From JBBQUP01 sp038212305 (lineage in GTDB: Bacteria > Bacteroidota > Bacteroidia > Bacteroidales > Marinilabiliaceae), in contig JBBQUP010000050.1 in NCBI GenBank assembly GCA_038212305.1, forward strand, positions 1-26,326: a stretch of DNA of 26,326 nt, given 5' to 3'. The notes beneath the pieces were generated by a model. The model saw nothing but the letters and a program-made list of their open reading frames with translations. It ran no database searches and had not been told where the DNA came from. The translations under genes were made by a program, and so were the position numbers. Of this stretch, positions 1 through 8,085 are shown in pieces. The first letter of the stretch is position 1, and each line of letters begins with the position of its first letter.

Positions 1-101
1 AGTTCTTCACGAGAGCTCGTAATACCAGGATGTACAAACTGTGCACTCAAAGTGCCTAATACAAAAACGCTTAATAGTAAGCTAGTAAATAATTTTTTCA
101 T
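1..101 (-). CDS. 5' end of an exported protein, cut by the window edge
   Basis: Only the first 33 codons are inside the window. The protein starts MKKLFTSLLLSVFVLGTLSA and continues QFVHPGITSSREEL. The first 20 residues are a clear Sec signal peptide: two lysines, a leucine/valine core and an Ala-x-Ala-like end before Gln. The motif 'FVHPGI' just after the cleavage site is, from memory, common at the mature N-terminus of Bacteroidota polysaccharide lyases of the alginate-lyase/heparinase type and similar secreted carbohydrate enzymes. That would fit the neighbouring susCD pair on the same strand, as part of a polysaccharide utilisation locus. The family call is inference from very few residues; the signal peptide is seen directly. 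It has its own upstream space of about 365 bp after the susD terminator, so it is not simply read through from susD. Confidence 0.6.
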   Translation of the reverse strand, partial: MKKLFTSLLLSVFVLGTLSAQFVHPGITSSREE

Positions 102-466
102 AATTAGTAGATTTTTGTTTAAATTAAATATAACATAGAAATCAATTTCCGATAAACAAATAAGGGCATTGAAATCTTAAGGGTCATAAAACTCCAATCA
201 TCTACTATTTTTAAGTTAGCAGATGCTTTAATGTGTTCTAAAAAACTCATAAACCAAGGGTAAGTTCATGTTCTATTAGCCGATGTAGGAAAACAATTAA
301 ATTGTTTTTTTTAGGGTCATTTATATAACGTCTGCAATTGCACTTGCGTTGTGTGATAAATCATTGACCTGCTATTAAATATTTCAAGCTAAGCTTTATT
401 CACTTGAAATATTTTTACAACATAAGAAATTAATCCAATAATAAATAGTAATGTGCCAAATAATTC
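102..466. other. AT-rich intergenic region with one long inverted repeat
   Basis: This gap lies between the susD terminator and the partial exported gene. I see no coding frame in it. It must carry the promoter of the partial gene, but no full TTTG-N20-TAnnTTTG match was found. Its only clear structure is the 12-bp perfect inverted repeat listed separately. Confidence 0.5.
377..414. repeat. Perfect 12-bp inverted repeat with 14-bp spacer
   Basis: AAATATTTCAAG at 377-388 is the exact reverse complement of CTTGAAATATTT at 403-414. On the plus strand it runs into more T residues, so it could act as a weak terminator in that direction, but there is no plus-strand gene to its left. It could equally be an operator for the partial gene at 1-101. 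The spacer itself contains a small AAGCT-a-AGCTT palindrome. Confidence 0.55.
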
Positions 467-507
467 AAAAAAAAAAGCAAGCATCCTCTGCTGAGGAATG
501 CTTGCTT
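467..507 (-). terminator. Intrinsic terminator of the susC-susD operon
   Basis: Read on the minus strand, AAGCAAGCATTCCTC pairs with GAGGATGCTTGCTT around an AGCA loop, with one bulged base, and is followed by a run of ten T. It starts 12 bp after the susD stop codon. Stem strength and T-run make this a convincing rho-independent terminator that separates susD from the next gene. Confidence 0.9.
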
Positions 508-519
508 AGTAATATCAAA

Positions 520-2037
520 TTAATACCCAGGATTTTGGGAAATGTTTTTATTTACATCGATTGTTTTTTGAGGAACAGGAAAGAGGTAATCGCGGGTTTT
601 ATCAAATGTAGCATGCGGCTCAGTTGAATTAGCACCTTTGAAAACTAGGTCTCCTAAATCTCTGCGTTTGATGTCGAACCATCGTTTCCATTCGAATCCG
701 AATTCGATTCTTCTCTCTTCAATAATCAAATCGATAAAGGCCGATTTCGACAATCCTGTTGCAACGTCGGCAGGATAGGCTCTTGGTGTACCATTGGCCA
801 TCCTAGCCCTGGCTCTAACCTCGTTAACATATCCCTCAGATTCAGTAGTTGGACCATTATTTTTCTCGCATAATGCCTCTGCAGCAATTAAAAGAACGTC
901 AGCATACCTCATGTCCTGATAATTGTTATCTGAATACCTCCAGGCACTAGCCGCAGCTGCACCGCCGGGAAATCTGTTAAATTTGGCAATATGCGGTTTT
1001 TTGGTAGCCCATAAGGTATAAGGCTTTCCAGCCAAAAGGGTGTCAAAGCTTACCGTTCTTCTATAGTCCAAAGGATTATAGGATTGATAAACAGCCAAGG
1101 TAGGTACCATGGAGCCAAAACCCGCATTGTAATCACTAGGAGTTGTCATAGGAGCCATAATGTCATCGTTGTAAGCACTACCTCCATTAACACCAGACAC
1201 ACCAACGGTAACTGCCTGAAAATCGATTGAATAAATCGTTTCCTTATTCAAATTGGCTGTAGTAATAGCTTTGAAAAGGGTCTGATAGTCAGCTTCCAGA
1301 ACATAGCCAAACAGTGCTTTGTTGTCGATCACATATTTTGCTTCAGTATATGCATTCACGAAATCATTTTGCGACAAATATACCGCGGCCAAATAGGAGG
1401 CTGCAGTTCCTTTTGTAGGCCTAGATCTGCAATCAGATGGCTGTGTGTTAGGAAGCCATTGTTTTGCGTACTTAAGGTCTTTAATGATTTGATCATAGAT
1501 TTCCGAAGCCGGAGTCCTAGATATTGCCGCTACAGCGGCAGGGTCTGAAATCGGCGAATAGATAGCTGGAAGATCACCGAAGCAACGCACCAAATGGAAA
1601 TAGCAAAATGCCCGATTGAACTTGGCTTCTGCAATTAGATAATTGATATCTGCGTCTGGCAGTCCGAGGCTTATGGCTCCAGATTCAGCCATATTAGCAG
1701 TACCAATTGCTACGTAAAACTGCTCCCACACAACCTTCGAAATGCCGTTGTTCGGATTTAATCCATTAAAACTATTAACAAAACCACGATCCGCATTTGG
1801 AACAGCTAAATCGCACATGTCATCCCTGAAATTCAGGAGATTAATATACTGACGACCAAAAAGCTTCTCGTTGGCCAGTGCTCCGTTGAAGGCAAAAACT
1901 GCAGCCTGAACTTCTCTCTTTGATACAAAGAATCCTTCAGGAGAAGTCAATCCTACAGGTTTCTCAGCTAGATCGGTACAGCTAAAAAGCCCTGTGAAAA
2001 GCGATGCAAAAAGTATTATAAATATTTTATTTTTCAT
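520..2037 (-). CDS. susD: RagB/SusD family glycan-binding lipoprotein
   Basis: This is a 505-residue surface lipoprotein that captures oligosaccharide (or another nutrient) and acts as the lid on the SusC channel encoded just upstream. The N-terminus MKNKIFIILFASLFTGLFSC is a lipoprotein signal with the lipobox ending at Cys20. The rest follows the SusD pattern: an early helical region (about residues 40-240, with 'AEAKFNRAFCYFHLVRCFGDLPAIY' type TPR helices around 135-160, split here only for description), a variable middle, and the typical C-terminal block 'RYADVLLIAAEALCEKNN' followed by 'IIEERRIEFGFEWKRWFDIKR' near 440-460. The length is normal for the family. The gene starts 18 bp after the susC stop, so the two are co-transcribed, and an intrinsic terminator follows. 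The substrate cannot be read from the sequence. 'susD' is used in the family sense only. Confidence 0.95.
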   Translation of the reverse strand: MKNKIFIILFASLFTGLFSCTDLAEKPVGLTSPEGFFVSKREVQAAVFAFNGALANEKLFGRQYINLLNFRDDMCDLAVPNADRGFVNSFNGLNPNNGISKVVWEQFYVAIGTANMAESGAISLGLPDADINYLIAEAKFNRAFCYFHLVRCFGDLPAIYSPISDPAAVAAISRTPASEIYDQIIKDLKYAKQWLPNTQPSDCRSRPTKGTAASYLAAVYLSQNDFVNAYTEAKYVIDNKALFGYVLEADYQTLFKAITTANLNKETIYSIDFQAVTVGVSGVNGGSAYNDDIMAPMTTPSDYNAGFGSMVPTLAVYQSYNPLDYRRTVSFDTLLAGKPYTLWATKKPHIAKFNRFPGGAAAASAWRYSDNNYQDMRYADVLLIAAEALCEKNNGPTTESEGYVNEVRARARMANGTPRAYPADVATGLSKSAFIDLIIEERRIEFGFEWKRWFDIKRRDLGDLVFKGANSTEPHATFDKTRDYLFPVPQKTIDVNKNISQNPGY

Positions 2038-2055
2038 AACTAAAATGTATTAATG

Positions 2056-5000
2056 TTAGAAAACAATGTTCAGACCTGCAGTAATTGATTTTGCCATCGG
2101 ATAACTTGCATAATCAGAACCGTATGAATTGCTACCCGACTTGTAACTTACCTCCGGATCAAATCCCCTGTATTTGGTAATGGTGAAAAGATTCTGTCCG
2201 CTCACATAAATCCTTGCTTTCTGTAGCGACAATTTCTGAGCGATTGAATTAGGAAGGGTATATCCAAACATGATGTTCTTCACACGTATATAACTGCCAT
2301 CCATCACCCATCTTGAAGATGGTTTTAACGAGCGGGTGAGATTTTTCATCGGCACATCAGTATTTGTATTGGTTGGGGACCATCTCTCAAGTGCTTTTTT
2401 GGTCGAATTGTAACCATATGCACCTAAATTCTCCAATTCCTGTAAGGTATAACTGTAAATATCGTTTCCTTGAGATCCCTGAATAAAAATTCCCAAATCA
2501 AAACCTTTGAAACTGAATTCATTGTTAAATCCATAAAAGAAGTCTGGATTAGGATTACCGATAATAGTTAAATCACTGGTATTCAAAACACCATCAGGAA
2601 GACCTGTCGGCTCTCCTGTTACTGCATCTTTACCATTATTAAGATCGCGGTACTTTTCGCCACCAGCTACCACTTCAAATCCTGCGCCAGGAGTAAAGGT
2701 ATCGCCAGTTTGGTAAACGCCTTCATAAACGTAGCCATAGAAGCTACCTAGTGGATGCCCTTCACTCATAATAAGATTGTTGGCAAATCCAGGCCAATGA
2801 CCGGGAACATTATTGTACTTCAGATCCTTGCCACTAGGAAGTTCAAGAATCTTGTTGCGGTTGAAAGAGATATTGAAATCGGTAGTCCATTTGAATTCAC
2901 CAGTCATGTTTTTGGATGCAACAGATAATTCAAGACCCTTGCTTTCATACTTTCCAGCATTTTGGAGCTGACTTGAAACCGGAGAATAGTTAGGCAGATC
3001 CACCTGAAAGAGCATATCTGTAGTGATAGTCTTGTATACATCAGCGGTAAAATTGATGCGATTTTTCACGAATGAGATATCTACACCCACATTGGTTGCT
3101 GCTGTGCTTTCCCATTTCAAGTTGTCGTTCGCAAGAACACTAGGTAGAATTGCATTAACTATTACGCCGTTGACAATGGATAGAACTGGGCTAAGTCTGG
3201 CCAGCGTCTGGTACGAAGCGATTGACTGCTTTCCAACAACCCCATAAGAAGCTCTCCACTTGAACTGACTGATCACAGGAATACTGTTCATGAAGGACTC
3301 TTTTTGCATGTTCCATGCCAACGATCCCGATGGGAAAAAACCCCACTTGTTATTTTTACTAAATCGCGAAGATCCGTCATATCGTGAGCTCAAAGTAAGA
3401 AGGTACTTATCGTTTAATCCATAGTTCAACCTACCTAAGAAAGAAGTGAGCTGTGAATCTCCAATCCCAGAATAAGGGATTCTAGGGACCTTAGTTCCAG
3501 CACCCATGCTCCAATAAGAACCCCCATCCGAAAGAAAGAGGCCTGTTGAGGCTCCCCATCTCTCACTCTTTTCGAATGAATGAGAGTATCCAACCATTAC
3601 ATTCACCTTGTGGATTGAAGCAAATTTGTGGTTGTAATTGAAAAAATTCTCTGATCCAAATCTTGAATTTTTGTGAGCGTCTATCGAGGCAAGTCCTTCA
3701 TCACGAGCACCACTGGTCAAAGATGATGCATAGTTACCAATCCTATCACTGTTTGTAGACAATCCAAGAATTGAGTTGAATGTAAGGTCTTTGGCTAGCG
3801 TGAATTCGCCTGATATGTTTGCCTGAATGCGATCATTGACATCATTGTTGGTATTTTCATGTATAATCGCATATGGGTTCTCAATCGGATCTCCCAGTTT
3901 TGCTAACGAATATGTAACACCATCGGCTTTATAAATGCCCTGATCAGGCATAAAGCGCATTGCAGATCCTATAACACCTGCCTGAGCTGAGCCTCCAGAA
4001 TTTTCCTGTGTAGATACACCATCTACAGTTGCTCTTTGTACCATAAGGTTTAAACCTATCTTGATCCAATCGTTAGCTTTGATATTGATATTGCTGGTGA
4101 GCGAATATTTATTAAACCCAGAACCTACAATAAGTCCCTTTTGGTCAAAATATGAACCAGAAATATAATAGTCAGCAACTTCATTTCCACCTGATAAGGA
4201 GAGTTGATGAGTTTGTATGCTTCCTTTTTGAAAAACGACATCCAACCAGTCTGTGTCCTGACCATCACTCACGTAGGCTGGAAAGTAAGGTAAATTCAAA
4301 TCAAGAAACTCCTTTGCATTTAATAATTCAATGCGGTTAGTCTCTTGCTGTTGAGAAATTGAAGTATTGTATTCAACTCTTACTTTTCCTTTGTTCCCTT
4401 TTTTGGTGGTAATCATCACAACTCCGTTTGCTCCACGTGAGCCGTAAATAGCAGTTGCAGAAGCATCTTTTAAGATTTCAAGTGATTCAATGTTTTCGGG
4501 TTCTGGCAAAAATGCACCTGGAAAGCCATCCACCACATAAAGCGGATTATTGCTTGAGGTCATAGAGGTTCCTCCCCTTATTTTTATTGACATTGAACCG
4601 CCTGGATCACCATTATTGGCGGTTATCTGAACCCCAGCAGCGCGACCCTGTAATGCCTGAACAGCACCTGAAGTAGGGAATGCAACCAGTTGATCTGATT
4701 TTACTGAAGATACTGATCCCGTTAAATCTGATTTTTTAACAGTACCATATCCAATGGCAACAACTTCATCAATACCAATTGATTCTTCTTCAAGAGTTAC
4801 ATTGATTGCTGATTTTCCAGATACAGCTATCTCTTGCGATTTCATTCCAATAAATGAGAATTGCAAAGTTGCATTTTCTGGAACGTTTGTAAGTGAATAC
4901 TTACCTTCTGGATCGGTAATTACTCCTGTTGTAGTTCCTTTAACCACAACGGTAACGCCAGGAAGGGGAAATCCTAAAGAATCCAAAACCTTACCCGATA

Positions 5001-5196
5001 CTGTATTTTGTTGCTGGGCATTGGATGATGATTCAGTCTGATTTAAACCAGTATTATTCGACTGTGAGTAGGTATTGCCTGCAAAAACACAAACCACCGA
5101 AGTCAAAATAAAAAAGGTCGATAATTTCATAATTCTGAATACTTTTTTCAACCAAGGAAATTTCACATCCCCGGTCAATTCCGTAATTTTTTTCAT
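2056..5196 (-). CDS. susC: SusC/RagA family TonB-dependent outer-membrane transporter
   Basis: This 1046-residue protein is the outer-membrane barrel that imports the nutrient bound by the adjacent SusD lipoprotein, powered by TonB. Order of parts: a long positively charged leader (residues 1-25), a signal peptide ending near 'GNTYSQ' (about 45), a short Ser/Asn/Gln linker, a carboxypeptidase-D regulatory-like domain (about 66-135, 'VSGKVLDSLGFPLPGVTVVV' onward), a TonB-box-like 'EVVAIGYGT' near 144-152, the plug with the SusC signature around 'GGTSMTSSNNPLYVVDGFPG', and a beta-barrel ending in 'ITAGLNIVF' with the terminal Phe expected of outer-membrane proteins. The extended leader before the signal peptide is the form I associate with SusC proteins that carry an STN domain, yet no STN domain is visible here. 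A start at Met23 (MKLSTFF...) would give a standard signal peptide; the longer start is kept because the frame is open and this leader type is common. Confidence 0.95.
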   Translation of the reverse strand: MKKITELTGDVKFPWLKKVFRIMKLSTFFILTSVVCVFAGNTYSQSNNTGLNQTESSSNAQQQNTVSGKVLDSLGFPLPGVTVVVKGTTTGVITDPEGKYSLTNVPENATLQFSFIGMKSQEIAVSGKSAINVTLEEESIGIDEVVAIGYGTVKKSDLTGSVSSVKSDQLVAFPTSGAVQALQGRAAGVQITANNGDPGGSMSIKIRGGTSMTSSNNPLYVVDGFPGAFLPEPENIESLEILKDASATAIYGSRGANGVVMITTKKGNKGKVRVEYNTSISQQQETNRIELLNAKEFLDLNLPYFPAYVSDGQDTDWLDVVFQKGSIQTHQLSLSGGNEVADYYISGSYFDQKGLIVGSGFNKYSLTSNINIKANDWIKIGLNLMVQRATVDGVSTQENSGGSAQAGVIGSAMRFMPDQGIYKADGVTYSLAKLGDPIENPYAIIHENTNNDVNDRIQANISGEFTLAKDLTFNSILGLSTNSDRIGNYASSLTSGARDEGLASIDAHKNSRFGSENFFNYNHKFASIHKVNVMVGYSHSFEKSERWGASTGLFLSDGGSYWSMGAGTKVPRIPYSGIGDSQLTSFLGRLNYGLNDKYLLTLSSRYDGSSRFSKNNKWGFFPSGSLAWNMQKESFMNSIPVISQFKWRASYGVVGKQSIASYQTLARLSPVLSIVNGVIVNAILPSVLANDNLKWESTAATNVGVDISFVKNRINFTADVYKTITTDMLFQVDLPNYSPVSSQLQNAGKYESKGLELSVASKNMTGEFKWTTDFNISFNRNKILELPSGKDLKYNNVPGHWPGFANNLIMSEGHPLGSFYGYVYEGVYQTGDTFTPGAGFEVVAGGEKYRDLNNGKDAVTGEPTGLPDGVLNTSDLTIIGNPNPDFFYGFNNEFSFKGFDLGIFIQGSQGNDIYSYTLQELENLGAYGYNSTKKALERWSPTNTNTDVPMKNLTRSLKPSSRWVMDGSYIRVKNIMFGYTLPNSIAQKLSLQKARIYVSGQNLFTITKYRGFDPEVSYKSGSNSYGSDYASYPMAKSITAGLNIVF

Positions 5197-5282
5197 GCTT
5201 TGTTATTGATTAGTTAATAATTACACTGTTTCTCAGTGCAGGATTTAAATTTAATCTCCGCGAGGAAATGTTACACATCTCC

Positions 5283-5540
5283 CTATTCTTTTCTTTTATT
5301 GTTCATGTCATAGGCAAAATCATTTTTAAAGTTAGGTTTAAATTTATTTTTCAAAGTAATATTTTTATTTTGAGTAGATACCCAGTTTTCAACAATAGAT
5401 AACGTTAGAAACTTAACCGTTTTTGAGTGATTCGTTAAAGTATTTCTGCTTATATTTTGTTGAATTTTATCAAAAAAAATCGTGAATTTATTGTCTTCTA
5501 CTAAATTAAGAACTTCCATACAGGAGTACCAGTCTTCCAA
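5283..5540 (-). CDS. Small ORF upstream of susC, doubtful gene
   Basis: This is an open frame of 85 codons from a TTG start, or 78 from the first ATG at 5519. It lies on the same strand as susC and ends 86 bp before the susC start. The product would be Lys/Asn-rich and polar ('KNITLKNKFKPNFKNDF' near the end), with no signal peptide, membrane segment or motif I recognise. Base composition is as AT-rich as the surrounding non-coding DNA, which argues against a conserved gene. In its favour, it lies downstream of a near-consensus promoter and inside a region otherwise devoid of genes. It may be a remnant or a chance frame. Confidence 0.2.
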   Translation of the reverse strand: MEDWYSCMEVLNLVEDNKFTIFFDKIQQNISRNTLTNHSKTVKFLTLSIVENWVSTQNKNITLKNKFKPNFKNDFAYDMNNKRKE

Positions 5541-5829
5541 GAACGAGCAGTATTAGTTCACTATTTGATTTAATTACATTCAAAATATTCTGCTTAAAAA
5601 TGGAAATCCAAATCTAACATTTTTAATGTAAATTATACTATTATTAACAATTTATGTTCTTCCAAATATATTTAACATTGGTTGCAAAAGCGTCTTACTA
5701 ATCGTCATCGAACAACTTTAATATCTCCGAAACAATCTACACAACAGTAAATTGCATGAAAATATAAAAAATTAGCAATCAACGAAACGATGACTTAAGT
5801 TTTCTATATCAGTATATCAAAGACCTTTC

Positions 5830-5875
5830 AATTCTGAGAAATATTTTTCAGAAATATTGAACGTTTTTCAGAATT
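5830..5875. repeat. Cluster of TTCTGA/TCAGAA half-sites
   Basis: AATTCTGA (5830-5837) and TCAGAATT (5868-5875) form an 8-bp inverted repeat. A further copy of TTTTTCAGAA lies between them, giving two direct copies (5844-5853 and 5864-5873) and one inverted copy in 46 bp. The cluster sits just downstream of the candidate promoter at 5925-5956, so it would fall in the early transcribed region. A regulator-binding role is a guess. Confidence 0.4.
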
Positions 5876-5924
5876 AGGTAATTCAATCGCTTTCAAACCA
5901 AGCAATTTTGAGTTTAAAGCTGAG

Positions 5925-5956
5925 CAAATATAGGTTCTTAAATAATTTAACACAAA
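5925..5956 (-). promoter_or_regulatory. Bacteroidota-type promoter facing susC
   Basis: On the minus strand TTTG (5953-5956) is followed after 20 bp by TATATTTG (5925-5932). This matches the Bacteroidota housekeeping consensus (-33 TTTG, -7 TAnnTTTG) in both boxes and spacing. Transcription would start near 5918 and run toward susC, about 720 bp away. Confidence 0.55.
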
Positions 5957-6070
5957 TGTTTACTGATGTTTTTTTAATGCGAAAGCCTTGAAAGGTGAAG
6001 ATGATTCAGAACTACTCGCATCAATGAAGCATTAATTATCGTACTAATGAGAAGCATCGAAATACAAAAC

Positions 6071-6109
6071 AAAAAAATGGAACAAATCTGTTAAATTTAG
6101 ATTTGTCCC
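6071..6109 (-). terminator. Terminator after tRNA-Arg
   Basis: On the minus strand GGGACAAATCT and AGATTTGTTCC form an 11-bp stem (one G-U pair) around a 9-nt loop, followed by ATTTTTTT. It lies a few bases past the tRNA 3' end and would end its transcript. Confidence 0.85.
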
Positions 6110-6116
6110 ATTTGGG

Positions 6117-6190
6117 TGATCCAGGCGGGATTCGAACCCACGACCCACAGCTTAGAAGGCTGTTGCTCTATCCAACTGAGCTACTAGACC
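6117..6190 (-). tRNA. tRNA-Arg, anticodon TCT
   Basis: The reverse complement folds as a complete cloverleaf. The acceptor stem GGTCTAG pairs with CTGGATC (two G-U pairs). The D-arm is GCTC...GAGC. The anticodon stem ACAGC/GCTGT carries loop CTTCTAA, with anticodon TCT reading AGA (and AGG by wobble). The T-arm GTGGG/CCCGC carries loop TTCGAAT. The discriminator base is A. CCA is not encoded (the following bases are CCC), so the 3' end is added after transcription. A TATATTTG box lies 13 bp upstream and a terminator lies directly downstream, so it is a single-gene unit. Confidence 0.97.
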
Positions 6191-6202
6191 AATTTCGAGG
6201 TG

Positions 6203-6210
6203 CAAATATA
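6203..6210 (-). promoter_or_regulatory. -7 box of the tRNA-Arg promoter
   Basis: TATATTTG on the minus strand matches TAnnTTTG exactly and ends 12 bp before the mature tRNA 5' end. No good TTTG -33 box was found at the usual spacing. Confidence 0.6.
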
Positions 6211-6557
6211 TAAAAAAAGATACTTCACGAACCATAGTTTTTACTTTTTTTTACCCTTACCCTAGTACTAAGAAGCGTCAATATTTGCATTAATTGTTGA
6301 ATAAACTATACCCAACACTTTGCTAAGGTCTGATGGGATAGTATTATTTCATTCGATTACAATTAATTAACTTGGTTTTTATAGATGCCGAATGCAAGGG
6401 GGAAGAGAAGATAAAAAGATCAAAAGATCAAATGATGAAATGATGAAAGTAGAATGTTCACCATCAGGAATCATCTAAAATAACTTATCTATCTGTCTAA
6501 TACCTATTATTCTTCCTATATATGTATTCATTAAAATAAAATTCAAACAGTAACTAA
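6211..6557. other. Intergenic region with a short Lys/Asp-codon-like simple repeat
   Basis: There is no coding frame of note here. Around 6410-6452 lies a low-complexity run built of AGATCAAA and GATGAAAT units (each present about twice), typical of replication slippage. No terminator was recognised after the MFS gene that ends at 6558. Confidence 0.5.
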
Positions 6558-7814
6558 TTAAATTACATTATCAATTGGCTTATTTTTAATTCTTATAAAA
6601 TAGAAAATAAATAGTATAAGTATCCCTAAAACAGAAATCGCAACTCCGGGATTGAATTTATCAGCAACATAGCCTAAAAAAGTTACAAAAATGGCGGTGA
6701 AAAAAGTTTCCATCAACGATTCGGCACTTAAACTGCCTGCCATTATTTTATCATTAAAATTATCAGTCAAAAAACTCATGGCCACAGGTCTGCGCAAATT
6801 TTGCACAACAATAATACCGCAAAACAACACTATAGCGACTATCTTATAATTTAAATAGTATGCAATACCCGACAAAACACCAACTCCAACACCAATAACT
6901 AGTAAGACATTTAAAAGACGGGATAAAGGGCGTATTTTAAAAGATAGCGCACCTGACATTGCAGACGCTTTGGAGGTTAATAAGAAAAGCACAAAATAAG
7001 TTAATGCAACAATGATAGATAAACGTTCGCTTTCGGTATTATTAGTCAAAATTGGTAAAACCAACACCAAACTAAGCAACATAGGCTGTAGGTAATCCTT
7101 TGTTCCCTTGTAAAAACCAGTATATATTGAAGTATTAGATAGAATTTTAATCATTTGAATACTCCCTACCCCTTTCCATAAATCTTTAAAATAGGATGAA
7201 AAAATCAGATGCAATTTTCTAAAACTAAAGGGCTGAGTTTGACCATTAAGATAATTAGGATAAGACGTTAGCAATATAAAATCCAAGAGATATGGAATAA
7301 TTGCTAAAACAAAAACCAATTTTAAGTCGCCTGAAAAATAAAATATTATGCCACTTAATAAAGCCCCTATCCCCGATCCTATCTGAGACCACGATCGGGT
7401 ATGACCATAATAATTTGTTTTGGTTTCAGTCCATCCATTTACCATTAGATAGCTTAATATCATTGCTTTATGGGTTCCTGTTCTTGATGCGTCACCAAAT
7501 CCATAGATAGTAAAAGCAATTATAAATCCAAAGTAGGAATTCGAGAATACTAATAGCAATAAACTGGATGAATAAAAAGCAAATGCTAACATCATAACCC
7601 TTTTGCGTCCAAATAAATCAGCAATTATGCCCGAAGGGATTTCGACAATATTAATTACAATTTCGCGAGTAGCATATAAAGTTCCTATCTGAAAAAAGGT
7701 TAACCCTCTTTCAATAAAGAAAAGCATAAAAAATGGATCATGAAATGCTAGGTTCTTAAGAAATCCGTATGCACAGAACTTATAATATTGAAGATCTTTA
7801 TATACTTTATGCAT
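6558..7814 (-). CDS. Major facilitator superfamily transporter
   Basis: This is an integral inner-membrane transporter with about 12 hydrophobic helices. The loop between helices 2 and 3 has the MFS signature as 'GIIADLFGRKRVM' (compare G-x-x-x-D-R-x-G-R-R). The N-terminal helix region 'MHKVYKDLQYYKFCAYGFLK' begins a standard MFS fold, and a central cytoplasmic loop follows 'LLTSYPNYLNGQTQPFSF'. I chose Met at 7814 rather than the farther upstream start at 7889. The extra 25 residues are basic and have no family counterpart, and that stretch is occupied by a strong terminator-like hairpin. The length is then 418 residues, normal for MFS. The substrate is unknown. It follows the btuG-like gene by about 270 bp on the same strand but has its own promoter candidate, so a role in cobalamin metabolism is only a possibility. 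Confidence 0.85.
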   Translation of the reverse strand: MHKVYKDLQYYKFCAYGFLKNLAFHDPFFMLFFIERGLTFFQIGTLYATREIVINIVEIPSGIIADLFGRKRVMMLAFAFYSSSLLLLVFSNSYFGFIIAFTIYGFGDASRTGTHKAMILSYLMVNGWTETKTNYYGHTRSWSQIGSGIGALLSGIIFYFSGDLKLVFVLAIIPYLLDFILLTSYPNYLNGQTQPFSFRKLHLIFSSYFKDLWKGVGSIQMIKILSNTSIYTGFYKGTKDYLQPMLLSLVLVLPILTNNTESERLSIIVALTYFVLFLLTSKASAMSGALSFKIRPLSRLLNVLLVIGVGVGVLSGIAYYLNYKIVAIVLFCGIIVVQNLRRPVAMSFLTDNFNDKIMAGSLSAESLMETFFTAIFVTFLGYVADKFNPGVAISVLGILILFIFYFIRIKNKPIDNVI

Positions 7815-7836
7815 AAAAAATACTTGTATTGAGGGC

Positions 7837-7880
7837 AAAAAGCGCGAAAGCCGAAAAAGTAGTACTTTTCCGGCTTTCAC
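7837..7880 (-). terminator. Strong terminator-like hairpin in the MFS leader
   Basis: Minus-strand RNA from 7880 to 7844 folds into a nearly perfect 18-bp stem (GTGAAAGCCGGAAAAGTA against TACTTTTTCGGCTTTCGC). Two G-U pairs make the fit better on this strand than on the other. It is followed by TTTTT at 7841-7837. The stop signal lies only 22 nt before the MFS start codon and about 60-95 nt after a candidate promoter. It therefore acts either as an attenuator or as the 3' end of a small RNA of about 100 nt. Confidence 0.75.
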
Positions 7881-7946
7881 TTTAACCAAACCTAACCCTA
7901 AACTATGAGAAAAACTTCACACATTTCTGTGCTTTGTTTATCGATG

Positions 7947-7977
7947 TAAAGATAGATCATTTATTTGAATTACAAAA
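7947..7977 (-). promoter_or_regulatory. Promoter of the MFS leader / small transcript
   Basis: TTTTG (7973-7977) and TATCTTTA (7947-7954; seven of eight bases of TAnnTTTG) are 18 bp apart on the minus strand. The start would be near 7940. The resulting leader contains 'TTTAGGGTTAGGTTTGGTT' and then the terminator-like hairpin. Confidence 0.45.
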
Positions 7978-8085
7978 GAATTGCGACTCTTTTTTTCATT
8001 CACTGTTTATCATGCAACAACCTATACATTAATATATTAATGGCAAATGTTGAGAAAATATCAAAAAATACTTAGTTAAATAAAG

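Larger units (their letters stand above)
5197..5924 (-). promoter_or_regulatory. Possible long 5' leader of susC
   Basis: If transcription of susC begins at the promoter placed at 5925-5956, this whole stretch is its untranslated leader. It is very AT-rich. It contains a small hairpin at 5222-5240 (TGCACTG, AGAAA loop, CAGTGTA on the minus strand), a doubtful small ORF (5283-5540) and a cluster of TTCTGA/TCAGAA repeats at its start. No sigma factor, FecR or hybrid two-component regulator gene is next to susC. A closer promoter without a recognisable box is also possible. Confidence 0.35.

Noticed and set aside
6410..6452. Possible CRISPR-like or iteron repeat
   Set aside because: The units are only about 8 bp, imperfect and without spacers; it is simple low-complexity sequence.
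7815..7889. Longer N-terminus for the MFS protein
   Set aside because: The 25 extra residues are basic and fall on a terminator-like hairpin; the family fold starts at the Met at 7814.
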